Assembly (NCBI GenBank): GCA_001970855.1
Contig: LSSN01004421.1
Location: 1 to 14,024 of the forward strand
Length of the DNA stretch: 14,024 nucleotides
Reading direction: 5' to 3'
DNA from: Smittium culicis
Taxonomy: Eukaryota; Kickxellomycota; Harpellomycetes; Harpellales; Legeriomycetaceae
Part shown: piece after piece, positions 1 through 9,250 of the stretch
Layout of the letters: the number at the start of each line of letters is the position of its first letter
How positions within the stretch are numbered: the first letter of the stretch is position 1
Translations under genes and position numbers: made by a program
Notes under the pieces: model-generated
Told to the model about the DNA's origin: nothing
The model's input: only the letters and a program-made list of their open reading frames with translations
Database searches by the model: none

Positions 1-3000
1 TTTTTTTTACTTGAAACATTTTATGTTTGGTACATTTAATATTATCACAAAATCCAAAATTTTGAGGACCTCCTGATAACCTTGGGCTGAAAATATTTTA
101 ATTGAATATATTTTTATTTTATTGATTCGAGTAAATATTAATCAAGATTATTAAAATTAAATATAATATAGGAAAATAAGAGTATAATATCAAAGTTCGG
201 CTATCAATATATATTTTTTTATATGTCTAAAAGTTTATAATGTTTTCTAATCTTTAAGGATTTTATTTTATCTTTATTATTTTAGATTAAAAAAATTATA
301 TACAATTAAATTGGATTAATAATTATTAAAATCAAATCAAATAACATACTTAAAAATTTTTGTATTGATCGGTATGCGAGTTGCAGAAATACAATAAAAA
401 TAATTTAACTCTGAATATAATTGATTATTCGATTTTAGTGATATTATTTAGTTAGGGCGTAAACTATGTAGAAATATTTTATTTAATAATACTTTTTTAA
501 GACTGTCACAGAGTTTTACGTTCAACTTTTTAAAAATCTCCTGCTTACTGCATAAATTTTAAAAAATTATCAAAAAAAAAATCACTTAGAATTGCTACTT
601 TTTTCATTTAAAACTATTTATCTCCAAAATATTTCGAAACAAGCCATATTCGTTTTTTTAAAAATTAAATTTGAATTAGCAAAACTACTGCTAGTAAATA
701 ATTAGGAAATAAACTCCCACAATTATACCTTATGATAAATACACTTTAGCTATATTATTGTTAATCTTAAAGTTTGTTTGTTTTTTTTACATTTGATGTA
801 TTTATATAAAAAAACCAACTTATCTGCAATAATATCTGTGTATATTTATATTTTACTTTTTCTAAAACTGCTAACTAATTATTAACAATTAAAAGTGAGT
901 ACGAAAATTATTGGTACTTATAATATTTTTTAAAGCTAAAAAATATCTCATGAAGCATATAATCCACAGACGCAATATATTATCAAATATTCTATTATTT
1001 TGGTTATTTTTTATTTTTTTATCTCTTGTGACAATATCCTGATTTTTAGAATACAACACGCTAATTTTTTTAGAATTATTTTTAATAAATATTGGATATT
1101 TGTATACTCTTTGAAATATTTCTCACTAAAATAAAATATATAGAATTATTTAAAACTTTAAAAACATATAATTTATGATAAAAAAATTGATTTTATTAAA
1201 ATTAAATTTATAGCATATATTGATGGCCTATATCTTAGTTTCTATATTACAAAAAACCTGATTGTTCAAATTATAATTAAATAAAAAATATTTTGGGCAT
1301 AAAATTTAATGCATTTATAATCTTGAATGATTTAATAAATAAATGATGAGTAGAATATATGTCTATAAAAGCTAAATAAAAATTTTATACGGGATATTCT
1401 TTGGTAAGGAAGTTCTAATTTTCTTAGAAATTATATTTACTTATATGAATTTGGATAAAATGTTTGTTTTATCAGATAAAACACTCGATAATATATTCTA
1501 TTAAGGTTTGAAAATAAAATTAATGCTGCGATGTGGGAAAAAAATTGATATCAAAAGTTCCTAGCCTTGAAATAATCTCACATATATAGCATTTAAAAAA
1601 AATTTCAAAATTTTTATTATTATTTTATTTTTCATAAAATAATTTATATTATACAATTTTTGTTAATTATGCTAGGAAATTTGTATGTGGTCATGGAATT
1701 AAAATATTTGAATAAAATCCAATCAACTAACTTTGGTAATAAAAAATATTGAGATTTTTATAGATCTATGGATTTATACGATTGGTATATTCATTTTATT
1801 TTTTATATTTAGTAAGTATTTAAATTTATTCTCTTTTTTTCAGTATAAAATTATTTTATTTCTACAATACCAACTATTATTATAATACTCCTCAGTAGGA
1901 ATGTATATTATGATACTTTATACATGATACTTAAAATTTTGTATTATCACTAGCATTTATAAAAAAAAGCTTAGAATAAATAATAAATGTTTTAGATCGG
2001 ACTGAATTCAAGTTAAAAAATTATTTTCTCACCTTATTCCTACTTAAAACGCATATATATAGCTAGTTTTTCTACCTTTCTGTGAATTTTTTTCATAAAG
2101 CTCATGTATTTATTTTTAATATTTTTTTAAAATAGCTTTTAAAATTTGTACAATTGATCGGAATTTTTTTGTATTTACTAAATTGGGGGTTAGTATGTAC
2201 CATTTTTAGTTTATTAACTGATTAATGTTAATTATATGTATTTAAAAAATTTTTAATAATTTAATGTTAATTGTGACTAAATAATTAAATCATATTATTA
2301 TCATCAATACTTGTGTAAATTTACTAATTATTAAATTTCATTTGATTCAATAATACTTTTAAAAGTTGATATTAGTTTAATCATATCTATCATTGAAACT
2401 TATTCTTATTTAAAATTGGTATAGCTTATTTTAGCGACATAATTGTCACAGTTTAGAAATGATACAGAGTGGAATTTATTCGAAAAAAATTCCACCAAGA
2501 AGTAATATTTCAAGTGTTGACAAGCTTTTCTCCTTAAACCGGAGTTGCTTTGCTAAAAAAATCACCCAGAATATTACTAAACTGCCTGAATTAAAATTAT
2601 ACCATTATTATTATTGGTATTATTATATATGTACCTTTTTTCTTTTAAAGGAGAATTTAAACCCCCCCCCCTACTCAGAGAATTAGGGTATATAAGGATT
2701 CCCAAATATCTAAATAAATCATTATCGAAAAAATACATCTTTCAAAAACAAAAAAATTAAAGCCCTAGTGATATTAAGCTAGGTACATAGAACAAATAAA
2801 TAAAACCTGTGATATAATTCTTACAATCTTGTAATTTTTTTTTTCTTGCTGCTAAAAAAACTATTATTTCCGATTATAATACTTTTTTATATTACTCTAA
2901 ATTTCGAATCGTTTCTTACACTAATTATCTATTTATAAGCGTTGCTTCAGTAAATATGCTTGTGAATTTGGATTTTATGGTTTTAATTATATTCTTATAA

Positions 3001-6000
3001 GTCGTAGTCTTTTTTTTTTTGATCGAAAAAATAGGATAATAGCTTCGTAATTATTTTGAATAATTTTATTATAGTATTATTTTTAATAAACTTCGGAAGA
3101 GCTTATAGCTGAATTGAATATTTTATTTCACTAATTCTTATGTTATACTCGATATAATTATAAATATTGTATTTAATTGAGGTTAAAACAATTTATTACT
3201 TAAATTTTTCTATTTTTCGCAAAAACTCACAGGATAAATATATTTCGATTTATTTCATAAGATATAATAAATTTTTAAAATTTTCCTAATGTGACACAGA
3301 TAAATCTAAACAGATGAATCATAATACACAGAAAATTTTTTTAAAAATTAACTATCGATAGAGCTGATTTCATCTGCGCATGTTAGAATTTTAATAATAC
3401 TGAGATGAATTTAAATTTTATTATTAATTTTATCTGTTATATATTTATAAATATACTTCAATAGATTTTTTTTCGTTTATTATAAGTTTTATAGCCTTTT
3501 TTATCTAATTTTATAAAATATGACATGTTTTTTAGTATTTTATAAATCACCTGTATATACTTTCCTTTCATTCGAAGTAAAAATACGAAATTAAAAAAAA
3601 ATTTTAAACAAAAAACTCGACGTGTTTTTCTATTACACTATATAATTTTATATTAATGAGAATGAATTCTAAATAATAGTTTCCTCTAAAATATTATTTA
3701 TTACTCTTATACTAAACTTCTTTCTTAGTTACACTGAAAAAGTTAATTTTTATTATAGATATTATTCACATCTTTCCAAAATATTAAATGATATTTTAGC
3801 TTTTAAAAGATATTGACCTTTGATTTTATGATTTTAAAAATTTCAATAATGATTCTTAAGATAAAACAGTTTTCAAAGCATTAATAGCTAATATAAGTGA
3901 GCCAAAAAAATCAATTATAACTTTCATATTATTGAAAAAATCTTTTAATATATATATTTTTTAAATTGATAAGCTTGATAGGTTAATTATTATCATAAAA
4001 AATTTATTGATTGTTAAGTGTTATGGTTAGATACTTGAACATGATTTTTATTTTAAATATGTGAAACTAAGCGAGAAAAAAATTTAAAAACTTGAAGATT
4101 CAACTTTGAATCTCCAAGTCTTATATAGTAAAATTTATTTTATTTTATTTTATTATTCAGATTAGTTTTATAACTTTAATTATACAATCAAATATGAACA
4201 TGCATAGTTCAAATATTACAAATTATTATATACTTTTTAGATCCACGAAAATTACAACTGCTGTTAATTATTAAAAGTTATTTGGTTTTTAAAACTATTA
4301 ATACTCATTATTAATACATTTATAAAAATTTTCCTAATCTGAATTACTGAAATCAGTTTTTTTTAATAAAATGGAATAATCATGGAAAAAATACATAAAT
4401 TCTATGGTATTGGATTTTTTTACCACTCATTCAAAATCTAAAAAATTATTGCAGGTTTCATTTATTGGCACGAGTTGGAAAATTTTTCGAAAAATAACTT
4501 CATATTGTAATCTTTATGATTTTAAATAAATTACAATGATTAAACTTGAAGCCTTTTCTTAGATGTATTTTTAAATTTTTTTTATATTTAGAATTATTTA
4601 ATATTCAATTGCTATTAAACAATAGTAAGCCATTAAATATTCCTTCATTTTCCTTTTAATCTATATATTACATATTTTTCATCGCTTCTGTGATATAGTT
4701 CAAAAACTTCAATTTTTTTTTCAATCTATTATTCTTTTATTTTGGTGCCTGTTTTTAATTTGCAGTAATATTATTTAGCTTTTTTTTAATTTTCAACCTT
4801 TTAAACCAATAAAATCGTTTAATCCATAGTTATCCAGGGTATCTCTGATACATATCTTATTACTTGATCTGAATTTTAAAATAATTTAAATAGTTTCTCT
4901 AAAATGGTGCCATTTATTGATTTTATATCACTTTTTCGATAAATTTCGAAGCATTTATACCATCCTGGAGTCATCAGGTCGATTATTTCGAAGCTTGACC
5001 TTAATTTTTTTAAATTATTAATTATTTCTATTTTTAGGTTTCCTGGATTTTATCTTTTTTGCAAAGTTTTTGTACTGTAATAAGATTGTCTTTGAGCAGC
5101 TGAATGTATTTACTATAAAAGCCATTTTTGTTTCTATTTCTGCTTTTTTTATTTAGATATTTTTGAGAAAATTATTTCTTGATCAATAATTAGTTTCTAC
5201 AAGCCATAATTGTACGAAGAGTTCTTCTCAGCAGATGCTTATTTTTTTTTAGAGTTGAAACTAAAATGTATAATAGGGGTTTCACTAGTTCAGAAAATTC
5301 TATAGCATTTCGCGTATCTGATTTTATGTGCAATTTAGATCTACTATGATATTGAAAATATTATTATATTTTGTGTAATAATTTTTCTAATTATAATTAA
5401 CACCTATGTTTCTGTTTAATAAAATCTTTTACGGTGATTGGTTATATTTAGTTTAGATCCAGAGGGAAATTTTCTGCGCAAAGAATTTATTCATGATGTA
5501 TTTTATCTATGTGATTATTTTTAAAATTCCTATAATAATTCCTCTATTTAAGCGTTGATACTTTTCCATGCTATAATTTATATTTTTAGATCAACCATAA
5601 ATATAAATGTCTGAGTAAAATTATGTTAATTAGTTTTTAGATTTTAGTGTGTATTCATAGTCCCGAAAATTTTGTTTAAGTTATAATTTTCACAGGATAT
5701 CTGGTCAACTTTATGAATTAAAATTTTATTTATGATAATTAATCGATACCTAAAATATTTAATTATTTTACTTTTAAAAATTTAAAATAATTATATATAT
5801 TTTCTAAAATGGTAGTGTACCTTTATGAAAGTAAGGATGAAAATATTCGCTAATTGTAATACTTATTATAGAATTTATTTAGAATAGTTTTTTTTTAAAA
5901 ATTATTTATTGAATATAAAAACTTTAATAATAAAGCGATTTTAAATTCATCACATAATATTATTAGTACTATAATAATAGCAGATAATATGAGCTAAAGT

Positions 6001-6030
6001 AAAATGAAAAATGGATAAGTTGGTGTAAGG
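1..6030. other. AT-rich gene-free region
   Basis: About 6 kb of very AT-rich DNA with dense stop codons in all frames, many A and T homopolymers and short TTTTA/AATAT-type runs. Row 1-60 contains only 11 G or C bases. I see no open frame with coding character, no tRNA-like B-box (GTTCRAATC), no long direct or inverted repeats apart from a hairpin near 4.1 kb, and no strand asymmetry like that around the gene further right. A run of ten C residues at 2662-2671 stands out against the background. The composition is compatible with an AT-rich isochore of a fungal genome, either mutational or created by repeat-induced C-to-T mutation. I cannot distinguish these by eye. Confidence 0.7.
4090..4119. 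repeat. Perfect-loop hairpin in AT-rich DNA
   Basis: An inverted repeat with arms 4090-4102 and 4107-4119, each 13 bases, separated by a 4-base loop (actt). The arms pair at 12 of 13 positions; the one mismatch is near the base of the stem. It is GC-richer than its surroundings. No T-tract or gene boundary accompanies it, so a terminator role is not supported. It could be a small structured RNA, a cruciform-prone site or chance. Confidence 0.55.
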
Positions 6031-6640
6031 CAATAAAAAACTAACATTCTAATACTAATAAACCCCAACTTTGATATACTGTCTGCGTAACTAAAGGGCG
6101 ATAGGATAAATCCACCAAACCAAAGATCCACGTAGAAATTGCTTCAAGTAGGCTGGATGACTGAAGTTTCAAGAAGACATGGAATTATGATGATTTCCAG
6201 CAAGACCGAATTCATTGATATAATTGTGCTCCTAGTCAGAACCGATATTCAACAGGATTAATATAAAATATCTTCTGCACAAATGTGGCAGTGATTGACC
6301 TTGTCTTCTAAAATAAGCCTCTAAACAGCTGAAATCCGTATTTCTGTCGATCGTTGAACTTGTTCACTGATTTTATCCCAAACTGTGCCAAACTAATCGG
6401 TTCACCCTGTTTCTAGATGGTTATCCTATGAAATCTTTGTCATCCGATTGGTTGATAGTTGCTCTTATTATAACGTACCAGGGATAGTGTAAATATATAT
6501 GGAATTTTAGTAATTCTTACTCCGAAAAGTAAATAGTTTAGCCCGTTAACCATGGTAAGATGATTAAGTCTTAGAAGAATTATAAAGGTGATGTCACTAG
6601 ATATGCCTCTTAGGTTAGGAATAATATATGCTAACTGGTT
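6030..6640. other. GC-richer degenerate segment, possible decayed element
   Basis: The sequence abruptly becomes GC-richer than the preceding 6 kb (row 6121-6180 has 24 G+C of 60). On the minus strand, short open stretches read around stop codons; for example the frame starting at 6480 is open for 19 codons, then has TAA, then 15 codons, then TAA. All frames I read through 6090-6480 are interrupted. This looks like an old coding sequence, perhaps of a transposon, or an unannotated transcribed non-coding locus. I recognised no transposase, reverse transcriptase or integrase motif, so no family is assigned. Confidence 0.35.
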
Positions 6641-6789
6641 AAAAATTTCATTATTATAATTTGTAATTGATTATCGCCAATAACGTTGTTAATAAAATAT
6701 AGCTTTTAGTTCAATAATAAATTTAATAAACTCTCCGAGACAAAAAAAAAAAAAAAAGATCAATAATAAATACTATGCTTATTTAGCCA

Positions 6790-7180
6790 TTAACCCTTTC
6801 CCGGGTGGTAGTTGTACTTTAATCTACCAAATAAAGCCAACAGAAATCGATAGAAATAATAAAGTTCCGAGAAAGATGATCCATTGGTTCATTGTTTTTT
6901 TTTTTGAAGCAAACAATATAATATTTATTTAACCCCCCCGCGCGGTAGACTATTTTTGATCTACAAAATATAGCCAACTGAATTCGATAGAAATAATCTA
7001 ATTCCGAGGTTTTAAATGATATTGGTATATTGTAGTTATACAGTAAATAATAAATTTCATTATAAATCATAATCGAATCATTATTTTAGTTTTTTTAAAG
7101 AGTGATGGACGGGAAAGGGTTAATAGATAGAGAATCATTAAATAATTTTTATTAATGAGTATAGGATGGGAAAAATTTAA
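6790..7180 (+). mobile_element. TTAA MITE copy A (host of a nested insertion)
   Basis: The left end is TTAA at 6790-6793 followed by CCCTTTCCCGGG. The interior matches copy B (shared motifs TCTACCAAAT, GCCAAC, ATCGATAGAAATAAT, TTCCGAG). The element is interrupted at 6929 by copy B. After copy B ends at 7123, copy A resumes: GAATCATTA appears in both copies at the same distance from the end. The degraded right terminus GGATGGGAAAAATTTAA aligns without gaps to B's GGACGGGAAAGGGTTAA (13 of 17 identical). The two halves (6790-6928 and 7124-7180) are 139 and 57 bp, total 196, which is the size of complete copies B (195) and D (197). TTAA targets and CCC-starting termini are the signature of the piggyBac superfamily; that assignment is inference, since no transposase is present. 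Confidence 0.75.
6929..7123 (+). mobile_element. TTAA MITE copy B, nested in copy A
   Basis: A complete 195-bp element bounded by TTAA at 6929-6932 and TTAA at 7120-7123. The right terminus is CGGGAAAGGG before TTAA. The left terminus is CCCCCCCGCGCGG, where the usual CCCTTTCC has become a C7 tract, so the two ends no longer pair well. It carries the family's interior motifs (TTTTTGATCTAC, TAGCCAAC, GAATTCGATAGAAATAAT) and the right-subterminal AAAGAGTG seen in copies C and D. It sits inside copy A with the duplicated TTAA expected from a TTAA-specific insertion. It has no coding capacity; the 84-codon frame that crosses it on the minus strand (7070-6819) spans element boundaries and is fortuitous. 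Confidence 0.8.
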
Positions 7181-7297
7181 ATTATTAGTACCATATAAAT
7201 ATATTTTATTAACAGTTGGCTATTAGATAATAATGTAAATTATTCTGAACTAAGTAAGCACTTTGTTGCATTTTAATATTATTGGCCTGAAGACTCA

Positions 7298-7476
7298 TTA
7301 ACCGTTTCAGGGGCGGTTGGTCTTTTTTGAACTACCAAAACTATCCAACCAAACTACAAAACGATAAATAAACATATGATAATAATAAATCACTGGCTGA
7401 CTAAATAAATATAATATGAATTATCCAATTACAATTTTTAATTTAATTTTAGAGTGCTTGCCCCGGAAAGGGTTAA
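7298..7476 (+). mobile_element. TTAA MITE copy C
   Basis: A 179-bp element with TTAA at 7298-7301 and 7473-7476. Left end CCGTTTCAGGGGCGG and right end CCCCGGAAAGGG form imperfect terminal inverted repeats. Like copies B and D it has a right-subterminal AGAGTG before the terminal repeat, and a left-subterminal TTTGAACTACCAAAAC block that is shared (inverted) with copy E. It is shorter and more diverged internally than A, B and D, implying an older insertion or a subfamily. Non-autonomous: no open frame. Confidence 0.75.
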
Positions 7477-7962
7477 TTTTAAAAATTATTGAACGAATTG
7501 AAAAGGCATTTTGTTTTTTCTATTTATTTATTTCATTTTAAAAGAATTATTTGCCTAAAGTAATTCTAGATTTTTTTTTCTGGATAAAAATTAAAATGAA
7601 ATTCCCCTCGCTGAAACTCAGTATTCCTAAAAGCGCTCTTTTGATAAAGAATCTCCCAATTATATAATAAAAGCAATTAAATGTATTTGTGTTGTATTGA
7701 AGATCCTGAATAAAGAAAGTGCATTGATTCAGTTGATACCATAACCTTGTAAATTGATAAAAAGTTAATATTATTGGTGAAATTTAAAAGGTATTTCGAC
7801 TTTTCTATTTCTTAGTTTTAACTTGGAATTATTATTTTCTAAATTTAAGAAGCGGTTTCATTAACTGATCATTAATTTCTAATGCGATTTTACACACTGT
7901 AACACTTTACACTATAAAATGATTACTTAATAATCTTCAATATGGTCAACTGATAGTTTTAA
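7477..7962. other. Spacer between MITE copies
   Basis: About 490 bp of AT-rich sequence between copies C and D. I see no gene, no further element terminus and no tandem repeat in it. Confidence 0.6.
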
Positions 7963-8159
7963 TTAATCCTTTCCTGTCCAGCACTCTTTGAAAAAATGAA
8001 TTAATTGAGTATTTTATGATTCATAACTAAAATTGTTATTTTTTGATAATCTATAGTATACCAATTATTGATTGAATCTCAGAATTAAATTATTTTTATC
8101 GTATTCATTTGGCTAAATTTGGTAAATCAAAAACAGTTTACTCCCCGGAAAAGGGTTAG
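7963..8159 (-). mobile_element. TTAA MITE copy D, inverted
   Basis: A 197-bp copy in the opposite orientation to A, B and C. On the plus strand it begins TTAA (7963-7966) then TCCTTTCCTGTCCAGCACTC, which is the reverse complement of the family's right end. It ends CCCCGGAAAAGGG then TTAG (8156-8159). Reverse-complemented, its interior tracks copy B closely (TTTTTGATTTACC, TTTAGCCAAATGAAT, CGATAAAAATAATTTAATTC). One flank is TTAG instead of TTAA, either a point mutation of the target duplication or tolerance of a variant target. Confidence 0.75.
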
Positions 8160-8349
8160 CCCAAACAGGGTTTTAAGATATTAACTGCATTTAAAAATTT
8201 TAGCTGGTTATGTTGGTTAAAGATAATTATCTATTATATCCACTTTTGTTTGTAGACAATAGGGATTTTAATTTGCATATTGTTTTAAAAATTTCTTGTA
8301 AGTTTAGTAGTTCAAAATAAAATAACATAACAGCCCCTGAAAGAGTTAG
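8156..8349 (-). mobile_element. TTAG MITE copy E, inverted, abutting copy D
   Basis: The right boundary is clear: CAGCCCCTGAAAGAG followed by TTAG at 8346-8349, preceded by GTAGTTCAAAA, which matches copy C's inverted left end (GGTAGTTCAAAA ... CGCCCCTGAAACGG). The left boundary is less certain. If it starts at the TTAG shared with copy D (8156-8159, then CCCAAACAGGG), the length is 194 bp, as expected for the family, and D and E are head-to-tail neighbours sharing one target tetranucleotide. The interior is too diverged for me to align. Confidence 0.55.
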
Positions 8350-8363
8350 ACGATACTGACTTC

Positions 8364-8647
<284 letters not shown>

Positions 8648-8950
8648 TCCGGGTACTTTTTCTCGAATTACGTATTTTATATAGGTAAGTGTCATTTTTA
8701 TAAATATGATACAAGTAAATGTATATTTATTTATTCGAGCGAATAAATGGATTATTTTAGCCAAGCGAAATTAAAAATTAACTAATTCATCGATTACAGG
8801 TTGGAATAGTAGTGAAATTTTTATTTATTAGTTTATTATAAAATATATCTGTAATACCATAGTTAACAAAAATCTAGATCATCAAATATGTAAATATACC
8901 AACTAATTAAATTTTTTGCTTTACTTATTTTTATAACACTGCAAGTTTTT
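8648..8950. other. Spacer between microsatellite and gene 3' end
   Basis: About 300 bp of AT-rich sequence with no recognisable gene or repeat. It marks the end of the compositionally symmetric DNA: purine enrichment on the plus strand, associated with the gene, begins at about 8960. Confidence 0.5.
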
Positions 8951-8956
8951 TTTATT
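8951..8956 (-). terminator. Candidate polyadenylation signal AATAAA
   Basis: The minus strand reads AATAAA here, about 295 nt downstream of the stop codon at 9253-9251 and close to where the pyrimidine bias of the sense strand fades. Such hexamers are common by chance in AT-rich DNA, so the support is only positional. Confidence 0.3.
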
Positions 8957-9250
8957 TTTTATAAGAGTCTGAGAATTTTGAAAGAAAAAAGAATGTAGAT
9001 TTAATACATAAAAATCTGTAAGGGTTTTGGATGTAAGTCTAAGTTTGTAAAAAGAATAGTAAAAAGATAAGTAAGTGAGAGTGTACGATTATTGATTGAG
9101 GGCCATAAAACCAAAAACGCTGCAAGTGGGTAATTTGAATATGAAAATCAGAGCCAGATCAAAATACGGATGATTTTGAAGACGTGTATTATCAATTCGT
9201 TGTTTGAGAATGTTAAATGGACCGAAAAAAATCGGGAAGAGACAAATAGG

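Noticed and set aside
2459..2686. ATG-initiated 75-codon frame on the plus strand
   Set aside because: Rich in Lys, Asn, Ile and Tyr as expected from AT-rich random sequence; it ends in a C-tract-encoded Pro run, has no recognisable domain, and stands alone in a gene desert.
6819..7070. 83-codon minus-strand frame
   Set aside because: It crosses the boundary between nested MITE copies A and B and runs antisense through non-coding repeats.
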